A stretch of DNA of 64,000 bases, taken from contig NZ_CP058349.1 of the NCBI RefSeq assembly GCF_013395055.1, positions 3,223,501-3,287,500 on the forward strand. The letters run 5' to 3'. Below the pieces are notes generated by a model. It was not told the DNA's origin. It did no database searches and worked only from the letters and a program-made list of their open reading frames with translations. Source of the stretch: Pseudomonas sp. ABC1 (GTDB lineage Bacteria; Pseudomonadota; Gammaproteobacteria; Pseudomonadales; Pseudomonadaceae). Both the position numbers and the translations under genes were made by a program. Positions 1 to 8,637 of this stretch are shown here, piece by piece (position 1 is the stretch's first letter; each line of letters starts with the position of its first letter).

Positions 1-1179
1 GTAGCTCTGCCAGAAGTTGCGAATACCGAATACCACGCCCCCGTCGGCGGCGCCGAGGTAGCCGACACCCGCCGCACGCTCGCCACTGGCTGCCGCTATC
101 CAGCCCTGGCCGCTGGCGGTGCGCTTGGCGATGGAGAAGCCATCCGGGTGCGCTTGCAGCAGCCGGTAGCTGCCAAAGGCGGGGATATAGCCGAGGCCGC
201 TGGCCACCGGCTCGCTCAGCGGCGGCGTCGTGCGCCCGGCCCGTTGTGCGTCGATCACGCCCGCACCGGGGTCGCGACGCAGCCCGGACAGGCCACGCAC
301 TGCCTCGCTGAACAGACCGCCATTGGCGCCGACGAAGCGTACATGACGATCATGCAGCGGCGCCTGCAACGGCACCTGGAAGCTCAGGCCCAGGCCCTGG
401 ATGAAGTCCTGCCGCTCGTTGCCGTCGTAGACGATGCTGTGCAGCAGGCGCAGGGCGCTGGAGCCGGCGTAGGCATACAGGCGCACGGTAAAGGGCAGCA
501 GGCTGCGCCCATCGCCGGCGCGGTGCACGCCGTGCAGGGCGATCACCGCGCGTACCGGCCCCTGTTGCTCGACGATGGCTTCGCGTATCTCGCTGCGGTA
601 ATGCCGGGTTTCCCGCGCGGGCTGGTCCGGGTCGCCCTGCACCCGCAGCACCAGTTCGCCTCCCTGCAGGGCCGGCTGGCCCTGGCGCTGGATCTCGCTG
701 ATCAACTGGCTGCCCTGGCGTGGAATCACGCAGCGCAGCGGGCCGGTATCGAGCACGAAGGCTGTGGCGCTTTCCGTGACCAGGGGCTTGCCGGGTGCGG
801 CGGGGCGGGCCACGGGTTGCAGCACATACTGGACATCCGGCACGTCCTGCGCGGCGAGGGCGTGCCCCGTCCATTTCAGCGAGCCGTCCGGCCAGTACGC
901 CAGCGGCCAGCTCTGCAGGTCGAAGGTTCGTCCACGGCTGTCGCTCAGTTCGAAGCCGCTGCCGGCCGCCACCTGGCCGCGTGGCCAGGGCGTGCCCCAG
1001 GTGACGCCGGCAAGGGCCGCAGGCGGTTTGCCGGACAGCCAGTGCAGGGCGACGCCTGTGGTGGACGTGCCGGTTGCATTGCGCGGGCTGGCCAGTGTGG
1101 CGCCTGCCAGCAGCGGTGTGGCCAGCGCCGCGAGGCTGCTGCCCTTGACGAAGGTGCGGCGGGAGAAGGTCTTGGGCAT
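1..1179 (-). CDS. Tat-exported exo-rhamnogalacturonan-lyase/YetA-like protein (partial)
   Basis: The reading frame is open from the ATG at 1179 to the window edge, so 393 N-terminal codons are visible and the C-terminus is missing. It begins with a twin-arginine signal, SRRTFVKG at residues 6-13, then a hydrophobic Ala/Leu stretch, so export by Tat to the periplasm is likely. After it come VALHWLSGKPP, GVTWGTPWPRG and WPLAYWPDGSLKWTGHAL, which I recognise from the N-terminal RIFT-barrel part of PcRGLX/YetA-like proteins, some of which are exo-acting rhamnogalacturonan lyases. The substrate is not shown by the sequence. It lies 93 bp downstream of the TonB receptor on the same strand and may be its partner in using a complex ligand. 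Family call is fairly sure; activity is inference. Confidence 0.72.
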   Translation of the reverse strand, partial: MPKTFSRRTFVKGSSLAALATPLLAGATLASPRNATGTSTTGVALHWLSGKPPAALAGVTWGTPWPRGQVAAGSGFELSDSRGRTFDLQSWPLAYWPDGSLKWTGHALAAQDVPDVQYVLQPVARPAAPGKPLVTESATAFVLDTGPLRCVIPRQGSQLISEIQRQGQPALQGGELVLRVQGDPDQPARETRHYRSEIREAIVEQQGPVRAVIALHGVHRAGDGRSLLPFTVRLYAYAGSSALRLLHSIVYDGNERQDFIQGLGLSFQVPLQAPLHDRHVRFVGANGGLFSEAVRGLSGLRRDPGAGVIDAQRAGRTTPPLSEPVASGLGYIPAFGSYRLLQAHPDGFSIAKRTASGQGWIAAASGERAAGVGYLGAADGGVVFGIRNFWQSY

Positions 1180-1272
1180 GGCGAGATCCGTTCCGACGTG
1201 TTTCACGAGTCTTTCAAGAGGCGTTCTCGCAGGATGGGGGTCGTCGCTGGGCGACTTGCCCCATCCCACGGC

Positions 1273-3519
1273 CTAGAAGTCATATCCCAGGGTGACGCCG
1301 AGGGTGCGCGGCTCGCCACGGTTGCCGTACACCTCGCCGTAGCTACCGGCGCTGAGGGTGCGGTAGTAGGTTTTGTCGAGGGCGTTGTTCAGCCACACCG
1401 AGGCGTTCCAGCGACCGTCGCCGTATTGCCCGCCGAGACCGGCCGAGAGGTTGAGCAGGCCATAGCCGGGGATGCGTGTGTAGCGCGAGTTGTCGACGGT
1501 GCCATAGGCCCAGGAGCGGTAGCTCCAGCGTGCCTGCAGGAAGGCGTCGAGGTCGTCGCTGGCACGCCAGTCGTAGCGGCTGGTCAGGTTGTAGGTGACC
1601 TTGGGCGAGCGGAATACCTGCTCGCCGGACAGGTCGCAGGTAGCGGGCGCATTGCCCCTGAGGGTCACTTCCGCCGGGCAGCGGGCGTTGTCGAACTCCA
1701 TGTAGCTGGCGTCGAGCAGGGTGCCGTCCAGGTTCAGGCTCAGGCCGTCGACCGGGTACAGGCCGATGGCGGCGGCGATCCCACGGGAGCGGATGCTGCC
1801 GGCGTTGATCAGGTAGGAGGTCTGGAATTCCTCGTCGTAGGCGTTGGTCTGGAAGTCCTTCACGCGGGACCAGAACAGTGCCACGTCGGCACTCAGGCGC
1901 TGGTCGAACCATTTGCTCTTGAGGCCCAGTTCGGCGCCACGGGTGGATTCGGGCAGGATGAACAGGCTCTCGGTGCCGGCTCGGCCTGCTGCACCGGATG
2001 AAATGTTCAGGCCGCCGGCTTTCTCGCCGTAGCCCAGGGTCAGGTAGCCCTGGACGTCCGGCTGGAACCAGTAGCTGAAGTTGAGCAGGCCCGAAGGCAG
2101 GAACTTGCGCTGCACCAGGTCGCCGGAGTTGAAGTCGTTGCGGTTGACCCGCACGAAGGAGCCGGCCTTGCGCTGGTGGGTGCCGCGCACGCCGGCGGTG
2201 ATGTCGAAGCGCTCGGTGACGTGCCAGGTGCCCTGGGTGAACAGCGAGAAGATGCGCTCGTCGATCTCGCCCCAGCGCTGTACCAGCTTGCCGTTGAGGT
2301 TGCGGTTGCCGTACCAGGTGGCCGCCTGGTCGTTGTCGGCGTAGTTGTCGTGGGCGTAGGTGTCGAGGTTCTCGCCGAAGTAGAGGGCGCCGAGGGCGTA
2401 GTCGAAATGCTCGCCGCGCGGCGAATCCAGGCGGATTTCCTGGGACCAGATGCGGTCGCGCACATCGGCGCCGCTGTCCGAGTACAGCGGGATGTCCAGG
2501 GTGTCGGTGGTGCTCGGCTTGTAGCCGAAGTAGCGGAAGGCGGTGGTCGAGCGCAGGTTGTAGCCACCGTCCAGCAGCCAGTTGGCCTCGGCGGAAAGGC
2601 CGCTCTGTTGCAGGCGGGTGTGGTTCTCGTCATCGGTGTTGACGCCACCGACCACCGGGCTGGCGCCGGCGCGAGCGGCACGTTCGAGGAACAGGTCGCG
2701 GCCATTGGTCAGGTTGGTGGAGTGCAGTACGGCCACCGGTGCGTTGCGTGCGTCGTTCCAGTCGGCGATCAGGCGCAGGCTGAAGTCGTCGGCCGGTACC
2801 CAGAGCAATTGGCCGCGCACGCCGTCCTTGAGGCTGCCGCCCAGTTCATGGCCGCTGTAGTGGTTCTTGACGTAGCCGCCCCGCTCGCTGTGGGAGAGGT
2901 TGATACGACCGGCCAGGGTTTCGCTCAGCGGGCCGGAGAACATCGCCTGGGTCTGCGTGTGCCCACGCTGGCCGAAGGACTGGCGGATCGACCCTTCCGG
3001 TTCGAAGGTCGGCTTGCGGGTCTGGATGTCGATGGCGCCGCCGGTGGTGCTGTAGCCGTACAGCGTGCCCTGCGGGCCGGCCAGCACGGTGGCGCTTTCG
3101 ATATCCAGCAGGTCGTTGGAGAGCATGCCGGGGCGGCTCAGGTAGACGTTGTCGAGGAACAGGCCGACGCTGCTGGGCATGCCGATGTTGATCTCGGTGC
3201 CGCCGCCGTCGCCGATGCCGCGGATGGTCAGGCGCGTGTCGAAGGGGTCGACCACTGCCACGTCCAGGCCGGGCGCCAGTTGCGGCAGGTCCTCCAGGGA
3301 CTGGATACCCTGGCGCTGCAATTCTTCGCCGTCGATCACGGTGGCGGCGCTGGGGGTGCGTTGCGGGTCCTGTTGCTGGCGCTGGCCTTCGACACGCACA
3401 GTCTTCAGGCGCGGAGCGCTGTCACTGGCGGTTTTCCCTTGCGCGGGTGTCGTTGCGGCGAAGCCCTGGGTCGAGGCGAGGGCGCCGGCCAGGTAGATCA
3501 GTGAGGGCAGGTATTTCAT
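1273..3519 (-). CDS. TonB-dependent outer-membrane receptor
   Basis: A 748-residue protein with a Sec signal peptide (about residues 1-22, ending QGFA), a plug domain (about 50-165, with TPSAATVIDGEEL, LPQLAPGLDV, TIRGIGDGGG and VLAGPQGTLYG) and a beta-barrel ending in an aromatic residue (LGVTLGYDF), as outer-membrane proteins do. Length is normal for the family. It would import a ligand across the outer membrane using TonB energy. The ligand cannot be read from sequence; the plug resembles receptors for non-siderophore nutrients at least as much as siderophore receptors. It follows the substrate-binding protein gene by 84 bp and precedes the YetA-like gene, suggesting one uptake operon. Confidence 0.9.
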   Translation of the reverse strand: MKYLPSLIYLAGALASTQGFAATTPAQGKTASDSAPRLKTVRVEGQRQQQDPQRTPSAATVIDGEELQRQGIQSLEDLPQLAPGLDVAVVDPFDTRLTIRGIGDGGGTEINIGMPSSVGLFLDNVYLSRPGMLSNDLLDIESATVLAGPQGTLYGYSTTGGAIDIQTRKPTFEPEGSIRQSFGQRGHTQTQAMFSGPLSETLAGRINLSHSERGGYVKNHYSGHELGGSLKDGVRGQLLWVPADDFSLRLIADWNDARNAPVAVLHSTNLTNGRDLFLERAARAGASPVVGGVNTDDENHTRLQQSGLSAEANWLLDGGYNLRSTTAFRYFGYKPSTTDTLDIPLYSDSGADVRDRIWSQEIRLDSPRGEHFDYALGALYFGENLDTYAHDNYADNDQAATWYGNRNLNGKLVQRWGEIDERIFSLFTQGTWHVTERFDITAGVRGTHQRKAGSFVRVNRNDFNSGDLVQRKFLPSGLLNFSYWFQPDVQGYLTLGYGEKAGGLNISSGAAGRAGTESLFILPESTRGAELGLKSKWFDQRLSADVALFWSRVKDFQTNAYDEEFQTSYLINAGSIRSRGIAAAIGLYPVDGLSLNLDGTLLDASYMEFDNARCPAEVTLRGNAPATCDLSGEQVFRSPKVTYNLTSRYDWRASDDLDAFLQARWSYRSWAYGTVDNSRYTRIPGYGLLNLSAGLGGQYGDGRWNASVWLNNALDKTYYRTLSAGSYGEVYGNRGEPRTLGVTLGYDF

Positions 3520-3603
3520 GGTCTTTCCTTTATTGCGTTCGTGTAGCGCCCGCCGCCGGTAGGGCCGGGCGGTGGGGCAAGCAGGGGTGGGGCGACCGCG
3601 TGC

Positions 3604-4656
3604 TCAGGGGGTGGCTGTGGCGCGGGTCTGCTCGAGGAATTCGGGGGCCAGCCAGTGCTGCAGGTCGATGTCGCGGCGGATCAGTCCGGCCTGGCGGGCG
3701 CTGGTGACGGATGCCTGTAGTTTCTTGACGAAACCGTCGTCCAGTTCCGGCGACAGCAGTTCGCTCAGGGGGGGCGCACCGTCCAGTTCGGCGCGCAGCA
3801 GGCTCTGCGGATAGCCACTCTGGTGGGATTGCAGTGCGAGGTAGGCGTCGAGGTTGGCCGGGTCGCTGGCCCAGGCCGCTGCCTGGCGATGCACCTCCAG
3901 CAGTCGGCGCAGCCAGTCCGGGTGGGTTTCGGCGAAGGCCTGGGTGGCCAGTACCAGCCCGCTCAGTTGGCCTGCGCCGTCCTCGGTCTGTTTGGTCGAC
4001 AGGGGCAGTCGGGCAAGGCCGCGTTCAGCCAGTGCCAGGGCATTGTTGCCGCCCCAGGTGGCGTCGATATGGCCGGCGGCCAGGGCCGCGCTGGCGGCGG
4101 CGAAGTCCAGGTTGATCACACGCAGGTCGCGCTCGGACAACCCGGCCGTACGCAGGGCGTCGATAAAGGAAAGCTGCGCGGCGGTGCCTCGGAACAGGCC
4201 GACCCGCTTGCCCTTGAGGTCGGCGAAGGTCTCGATGCTGGAGTCCGGGCGCACGGCGAGGTAATGGTTGACGCCACGCGCCGCAGCCGCGACCACGCGG
4301 GTGTCGAGTCCACCGGACCTGCCGATGATGCTGGCCAGGTCGCCCAGGTAGGCGAGGTCGACCTGGCCGTTGGCGAAGGCTTCGTTGATCAGTGGGCCGG
4401 CGCCTTTGATGAAGACCCAGCGCACCTGGATACCGTCTTCGGCGAACTCCCGTTCCAGCAACTGTTGTGCGTAGAGCACGTCCACCAGGCCGCCGCCACT
4501 GTGGCGTGTTGTGGCGCCGATATCCGAGACGGCGATGCGGATTTCTCCCGCGCCCCAGGCTGCCTGGACCATCCAGAGCATGGCCAGCAGGGCGAGGCCC
4601 TGCTTCGCCACAGGGTAAAAGGCTCGGGCCAGGAAGGCTGGGTAGGTGATGCTCAT
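3604..4656 (-). CDS. ABC-type substrate-binding protein (SsuA/nitrate/taurine-like)
   Basis: A 350-residue periplasmic solute-binding protein of the family that serves sulfonate, taurine, nitrate or thiamine-precursor transporters. The signal peptide ends near residue 36 (VQAAWGA). Family features are GEIRIAVSDIGA, FIKGAGPLINEAFANGQVDLAYLGDLAS, and DLKGKRVGLFRGTAAQLSF. I chose the ATG at 4656 because GGAG lies six bases before it; an in-frame upstream ATG at 4695 has no such site and would spoil the signal peptide. No permease or ATPase gene is in the window, so its ABC partners are either beyond the left edge or elsewhere. It is the first gene of the set with the TonB receptor. The ligand is unknown; sulfur compounds are a guess. 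Confidence 0.82.
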   Translation of the reverse strand: MSITYPAFLARAFYPVAKQGLALLAMLWMVQAAWGAGEIRIAVSDIGATTRHSGGGLVDVLYAQQLLEREFAEDGIQVRWVFIKGAGPLINEAFANGQVDLAYLGDLASIIGRSGGLDTRVVAAAARGVNHYLAVRPDSSIETFADLKGKRVGLFRGTAAQLSFIDALRTAGLSERDLRVINLDFAAASAALAAGHIDATWGGNNALALAERGLARLPLSTKQTEDGAGQLSGLVLATQAFAETHPDWLRRLLEVHRQAAAWASDPANLDAYLALQSHQSGYPQSLLRAELDGAPPLSELLSPELDDGFVKKLQASVTSARQAGLIRRDIDLQHWLAPEFLEQTRATATP

Positions 4657-4886
4657 GTGGGACTCCGTCGATTCGACTGCTCGGCGGCCGCACATTCGGG
4701 GAAAATGATTGAAGATTTAAATAATAAAAAATGATTTGCTTATATTTTTAATGCATGAGTGAGGGCTGGTGCCGCTCCGCGCGATTATGTCGGAATGGCA
4801 AAAAAACTATGATGAAAACGCATTGGCGCCGGATGAATAGTCACCGTTGAATAGCGGCCCAAATCCCTCCGAAGCCTTTCCTTCAG
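4657..4886. promoter_or_regulatory. AT-rich divergent intergenic region
   Basis: This 230-bp gap separates two divergent units. Its left half (about 4700-4755) is markedly AT-rich compared with the surrounding DNA, with runs such as TTAAATAATAAAAAATG and TATATTTTTAATG. It must carry the promoter of the substrate-binding protein operon (leftward) and probably that of the MFS gene (rightward). I could not pick a convincing -35/-10 pair or a named operator. Confidence 0.45.
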
Positions 4887-6083
4887 ATGCCGACAACCCG
4901 CCCACTGGCATGGTCGCTGCTGCTGGTGATCAGTGCCGCGCACCTGTTCAACGATATGCTGCAGGCGTTGCTGCCGATGCTCTATCCGCAACTGCGCGAG
5001 GCCCATGGTCTGAGCTATGGGCAACTGGGCGCGATTACCTTCGTCTTTCACCTGGTCGGCTCGGTGTGCCAGCCCCTGGTCGGTGCCTGGGGCGATCGCA
5101 GGCCTCGCACTGGCGTGTTGCCTCTGGCGATGCTGTTCAGCGGGCTGGCATTGGTGTTGCTGGCTTTCGCCGAGTCTTTCGCCGGGCTGCTGCTGGTGGC
5201 CGGGCTGCTGGGGCTGGGTTCTTCACTGTTCCACCCGGAGGGATCGCGCGCGGCGCGGCAGGTCTCTGCCGGGCGACATGGGCTGGCACAGTCGGTGTTC
5301 CAGTTGGGCGGCAATATCGGTTCGGCGCTGGCACCCTTGCTGATCGCATTGCTGATCTCGCCGTTAGGGCTGGACCTGCTGGGATGGTTGCCGCTGCTCG
5401 CCGTGTGTGGCGGTGGCTTGTTGCTCTGGCTGCGGCCGCGCCTGGCTGTCTACCTGGCCGCGCCCGTACAGGCTTATCGGCCAGCCCAGGGGTGTGTGCA
5501 TGGCAGGGCGATGCTGCTGCTGAGCGTGCTGATCCTCTCCAAGTACGTCTACCTGGCAGCCATGGCCAACTACTACAGTTTCTACCTGATCGAGCGTTTC
5601 GAACTGAACGCGGCCCAGGCGCAATTGCAGTTGTTCGTCTTTCTCGCCGCCGTGGCCGTGGGCACCCTGGTCGGCGGCCCGCTCAGCGACCGCTTCGGCC
5701 AGCGTCCGGTGATCCTGCTGTCGATCCTCGGCAGTTGCCCGTTCACCCTGCTGCTGCCGCGGGTCGGGCTGGACGGGGCGATCCTGCTGTCGGTGGCCAT
5801 CGGCGTGACCATGGCATCGGCCTTCCCGATCATCATCGTCTATGCACAGCGATTGATGCCGCAGCGCATTGGCCTGATCGCCGGCTTCTTCTTCGGCCTG
5901 ACCTTCGGCATCAGCGGCATTGCCGCCGCGGTGCTGGGGCTGTTGGCGGACTGGAAGGGGATCGTCTACCTCTTCGAGGTCTGCGCCTACCTGCCGCTGC
6001 TGGGTGTGCTGGCGCTATGGCTGCCGCGTAGCGAGCCGACTGTGCCTCTCGAGATAAAGGCGGTAGTCAGCGGCAAGCCATGA
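4887..6083 (+). CDS. Fosmidomycin-resistance (Fsr)-type MFS transporter
   Basis: A 398-residue inner-membrane protein with about twelve hydrophobic segments in two halves. The start HLFNDMLQALLPMLYP, the loop GAWGDRRPR after the second segment, and GLGSSLFHPEGSRAAR are hallmarks of the Fsr branch of the major facilitator superfamily, which exports fosmidomycin and other small molecules by proton exchange. The second half repeats the loop motif as GGPLSDRFGQRP. Length equals the family norm (about 400). It faces away from the uptake operon on its left and stands alone. The natural substrate is unknown; Fsr relatives are often housekeeping exporters, so a role in antibiotic resistance should not be assumed. 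Confidence 0.87.
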   Translation: MPTTRPLAWSLLLVISAAHLFNDMLQALLPMLYPQLREAHGLSYGQLGAITFVFHLVGSVCQPLVGAWGDRRPRTGVLPLAMLFSGLALVLLAFAESFAGLLLVAGLLGLGSSLFHPEGSRAARQVSAGRHGLAQSVFQLGGNIGSALAPLLIALLISPLGLDLLGWLPLLAVCGGGLLLWLRPRLAVYLAAPVQAYRPAQGCVHGRAMLLLSVLILSKYVYLAAMANYYSFYLIERFELNAAQAQLQLFVFLAAVAVGTLVGGPLSDRFGQRPVILLSILGSCPFTLLLPRVGLDGAILLSVAIGVTMASAFPIIIVYAQRLMPQRIGLIAGFFFGLTFGISGIAAAVLGLLADWKGIVYLFEVCAYLPLLGVLALWLPRSEPTVPLEIKAVVSGKP

Positions 6084-6157
6084 CAGGGTTTGAATGCCTT
6101 GGACGCGTCATACGCAGCCGCGCAGCGTGCGGCGAAAGGGTGCCAGATGCAGAGGCT

Positions 6158-7099
6158 TCAGGTTTCCGCGAAAACCTCAGGCAACTGCCCTGCGAACAGA
6201 ATCCGCTCCGCCCATCGTTTCAACTCGGACTCCGTAGCGGTTTCCAGGCGCTGTTCTATATCGGCAGGCACATTTCCGAATTTGAGAAATAGCTGTTTAT
6301 GCAGGGTTTCCTGTAGTGCGCTGATGCGCCCTTTATCGATGCCTTGCTCGAACCCCTTGGCCTGGGCCTTGCGCTCGAATGAACTGACATAAGGCATGAT
6401 GGCCTCCTGCTGTAGCTGGGTGATTTGTGCATCGTAGTAGCCACCGGCCTCGACCGGCAAGGCCACCATCCATTCCAGGAAGATCACCAGGCGACCGATC
6501 AGTTGTCGATCCAGGCGTTGCTCAATGGCCAGGCGATAGAAACCGATCAGGTTGTCGGCGCGCTGCCTGCCATCACGGATCAGCTTGGCCGTCAGTTGTG
6601 CCGCCACCAGTAGTGCGAAGGGGTTGTCGCTGTGCAGCAGATTGTCCATATCCGCCTGGAAATCCAGCAGTTTGCAGGTGCGAAAGTAGAAGGTAATGCC
6701 ACTGCCGGCTATATGGCTGGAAAAGTGCCCGGGGCGAAAGGTCGGATCGGTATCGGTCAGTACGGCCAGGCTTATCACTGACCCTCGGTAGCGTTCGCGG
6801 ATACGGCTGTAGTAGCGGTACATCCGCTCGGCGAAATCGCGTTGCGGCTCCCCCTGCACTTCGGTGTGGATCAAAAGCCAGTGTTCTACACCATCTTGTA
6901 GGCGAACCCTGGCCAGTTTGTCGACGTGGCGCCTGCCGTTTTCGGCGGCACCGGTGATCTTTTGCAGCTCCTTGTCGAGGAAAACCGGTGCCTGTCGCCA
7001 GTCGATCATGGCTTCGATATCCGCGAACAGCAGTTGCAGGAATGGCCGGAAGAACACTTCCAGTGCTTCTTTCCAGGGGGAGTCGTGGTCTTCGCTCAT
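6158..7099 (-). CDS. Rpn-family PD-(D/E)XK nuclease-like protein
   Basis: A 313-residue cytoplasmic protein of the Rpn (recombination-promoting nuclease, formerly putative transposase) family. The nuclease core shows D60-K61 (RHVDKLARV) and the E80-V-Q82-G motif in LLIHTEVQGEPQ, followed by the typical FAERMYRYYSRI helix. The C-terminal part has the KGFEQGIDKGR segment and a DUF4351-like ending LKRWAERILFA. Family members studied in E. coli are magnesium-dependent DNA endonucleases; some Rpn genes are mobile or act in phage defence, but neither is shown here. It is a single gene between two convergent/divergent neighbours. The active-site aspartate and Glu-x-Gln look intact. Confidence 0.8.
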   Translation of the reverse strand: MSEDHDSPWKEALEVFFRPFLQLLFADIEAMIDWRQAPVFLDKELQKITGAAENGRRHVDKLARVRLQDGVEHWLLIHTEVQGEPQRDFAERMYRYYSRIRERYRGSVISLAVLTDTDPTFRPGHFSSHIAGSGITFYFRTCKLLDFQADMDNLLHSDNPFALLVAAQLTAKLIRDGRQRADNLIGFYRLAIEQRLDRQLIGRLVIFLEWMVALPVEAGGYYDAQITQLQQEAIMPYVSSFERKAQAKGFEQGIDKGRISALQETLHKQLFLKFGNVPADIEQRLETATESELKRWAERILFAGQLPEVFAET

Positions 7100-7315
7100 G
7101 GTGCATTTTTAGCCGCTGCTGTCCGTGTGGTCGGCAGGTTGTGGCTGGATTGCGCGGGGCTCAAGGGCTGGCGGCGGAAAGTGTGGAGCCGGTCACATGA
7201 CCGTGCTCTGTTTTGTGAGGTGCATCACGTATTGCGAACTCAATCCAGGCGGATACGTTCCCAGCGGCGGCGCCGCTCTGGCGTTTGCCGCTGGCCGCTT
7301 ATAAGCTCCCCGCCC

Positions 7316-8587
7316 ATGAATAGGACTCTCTATACCCTGCTGTTCCACCTCGTGCTGCCCTTGATCCTGGGGCGGCTGTTCTGGCGTGCCAGGCGTGCGC
7401 CGGCCTATGCGCAGCGTATCGGCGAACGCTTCGCCATCGGGCTGTCGGATGTCCAGCCAGGTGGTATCTGGTTGCACGCGGTCTCGGTGGGGGAAAGTAT
7501 CGCCGCCGCACCGTTGGTACGTGAGTTGATGGCGCGTTACCCACACCTGCCGATCACCCTGACCTGCATGACGCCGACCGGCTCCGAGCGCATCCGTGCA
7601 CTGTTCGGTGACCATGTGCAGCACTGCTACCTGCCCTATGACCTGCCCTGGGCGGCGGCCCGTTTTCTCGACCGTGTACGGCCGAAACTGGCGCTGGTGA
7701 TGGAAACCGAACTCTGGCCGAACCATATCCATCAGTGCCATCGACGCGGGATTCCGGTGGCGCTGATCAACGCGCGGCTCTCCGAGCGTTCGGCGCGGGG
7801 GTATGCCCGTTTTGCCCGGTTGACCGCGCCAATGCTGGCCGAGCTGTCGCTGATCGCGGTGCAGACCGAGGCCGAAGCCGAGCGCTTTCGTTCGCTGGGC
7901 GCGCGGGCCGCAGCGGTCAATGTGACGGGGTCGATCAAGTTCGACCTGCAACTCGATGCCCTGCTATCAACCCGTGCCGATGCGCTGCGCGAGAGCTGGC
8001 AAGCCGGTGCAAGGCCGGTCTGGATCGCCGCCAGTACCCATGCCGGTGAGGACGAAATCGTGTTGGCGGCGCATCGGCGCCTGCTGACCTATTCCCCGCA
8101 GGCGCTGCTGATCCTGGTGCCGCGTCATCCGGAGCGTTTCGAGAGCGTGTTCGAACTCTGCCGGCGCGAGGGGATGGATACCGTGCGGCGCTCCAGTGGG
8201 GAGCCGGTGCAATTGCACACCCAGGTCATGCTCGGCGACACCATGGGCGAGTTGCTGTTTCTTTATGCACTGGCGGATATCGCCTTCGTCGGCGGCAGTC
8301 TGGTGCCCAATGGCGGGCACAACCTGCTGGAGCCGGCCGCGTTGGGTAAACCAGTGCTCAGCGGCCCGCACCTGTTCAATTTCCTCGATATTTCCGCACA
8401 GCTGCGCGAAGAAGGGGCCTTGCTGGAGGTCGCCGATGACGAGGGCCTGGCCCAGGCATTGCAAACGCTGGAGCAGGAGCCCGGCCGCCGCGCAGCGATG
8501 AGCCGGGCCGGCTTGCGCGTGCTACGCCGCAACCAGGGGGCGCTGGCGCGGGTGCTGGAAGCGGTTGGAAAGCTGTTCAAGGCTTGA
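7316..8587 (+). CDS. waaA: 3-deoxy-D-manno-octulosonic-acid (Kdo) transferase
   Basis: A 423-residue inner-membrane-anchored glycosyltransferase (GT30) that adds Kdo from CMP-Kdo to lipid IVA, an essential step in lipopolysaccharide core synthesis. The N-terminal hydrophobic anchor (LYTLLFHLVLPLILGRLFW) is followed by IWLHAVSVGE, which holds the catalytic glutamate, then METELWPN, NARLSERS and, near the end, GGSLVPNGGHNLLEPAA, all typical of WaaA. I start at the ATG at 7316 because the protein then has the family length; the frame stays open further upstream to 6926 but that extension overlaps the divergent gene and has no family match. It is convergent with ispA, 50 bp apart. Confidence 0.96.
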   Translation: MNRTLYTLLFHLVLPLILGRLFWRARRAPAYAQRIGERFAIGLSDVQPGGIWLHAVSVGESIAAAPLVRELMARYPHLPITLTCMTPTGSERIRALFGDHVQHCYLPYDLPWAAARFLDRVRPKLALVMETELWPNHIHQCHRRGIPVALINARLSERSARGYARFARLTAPMLAELSLIAVQTEAEAERFRSLGARAAAVNVTGSIKFDLQLDALLSTRADALRESWQAGARPVWIAASTHAGEDEIVLAAHRRLLTYSPQALLILVPRHPERFESVFELCRREGMDTVRRSSGEPVQLHTQVMLGDTMGELLFLYALADIAFVGGSLVPNGGHNLLEPAALGKPVLSGPHLFNFLDISAQLREEGALLEVADDEGLAQALQTLEQEPGRRAAMSRAGLRVLRRNQGALARVLEAVGKLFKA

Positions 8588-8637
8588 CGTTCTGGCCTTG
8601 CGCTCGGATCCCTGAGCGTAAAAATTGGCGGCTGCTT

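Noticed and set aside
148..2001. Long plus-strand frame of 617 codons over the YetA-like and receptor genes
   Set aside because: It is antisense to two recognisable proteins, spans their boundary, and its translation is low-complexity Ala/Gly/Val with no family features; such frames are common opposite GC-rich genes.
6926..7315. N-terminal extension of waaA by 130 codons
   Set aside because: The extension overlaps the divergent Rpn-family gene and its control region and has no WaaA similarity; the ATG at 7316 gives the family length.
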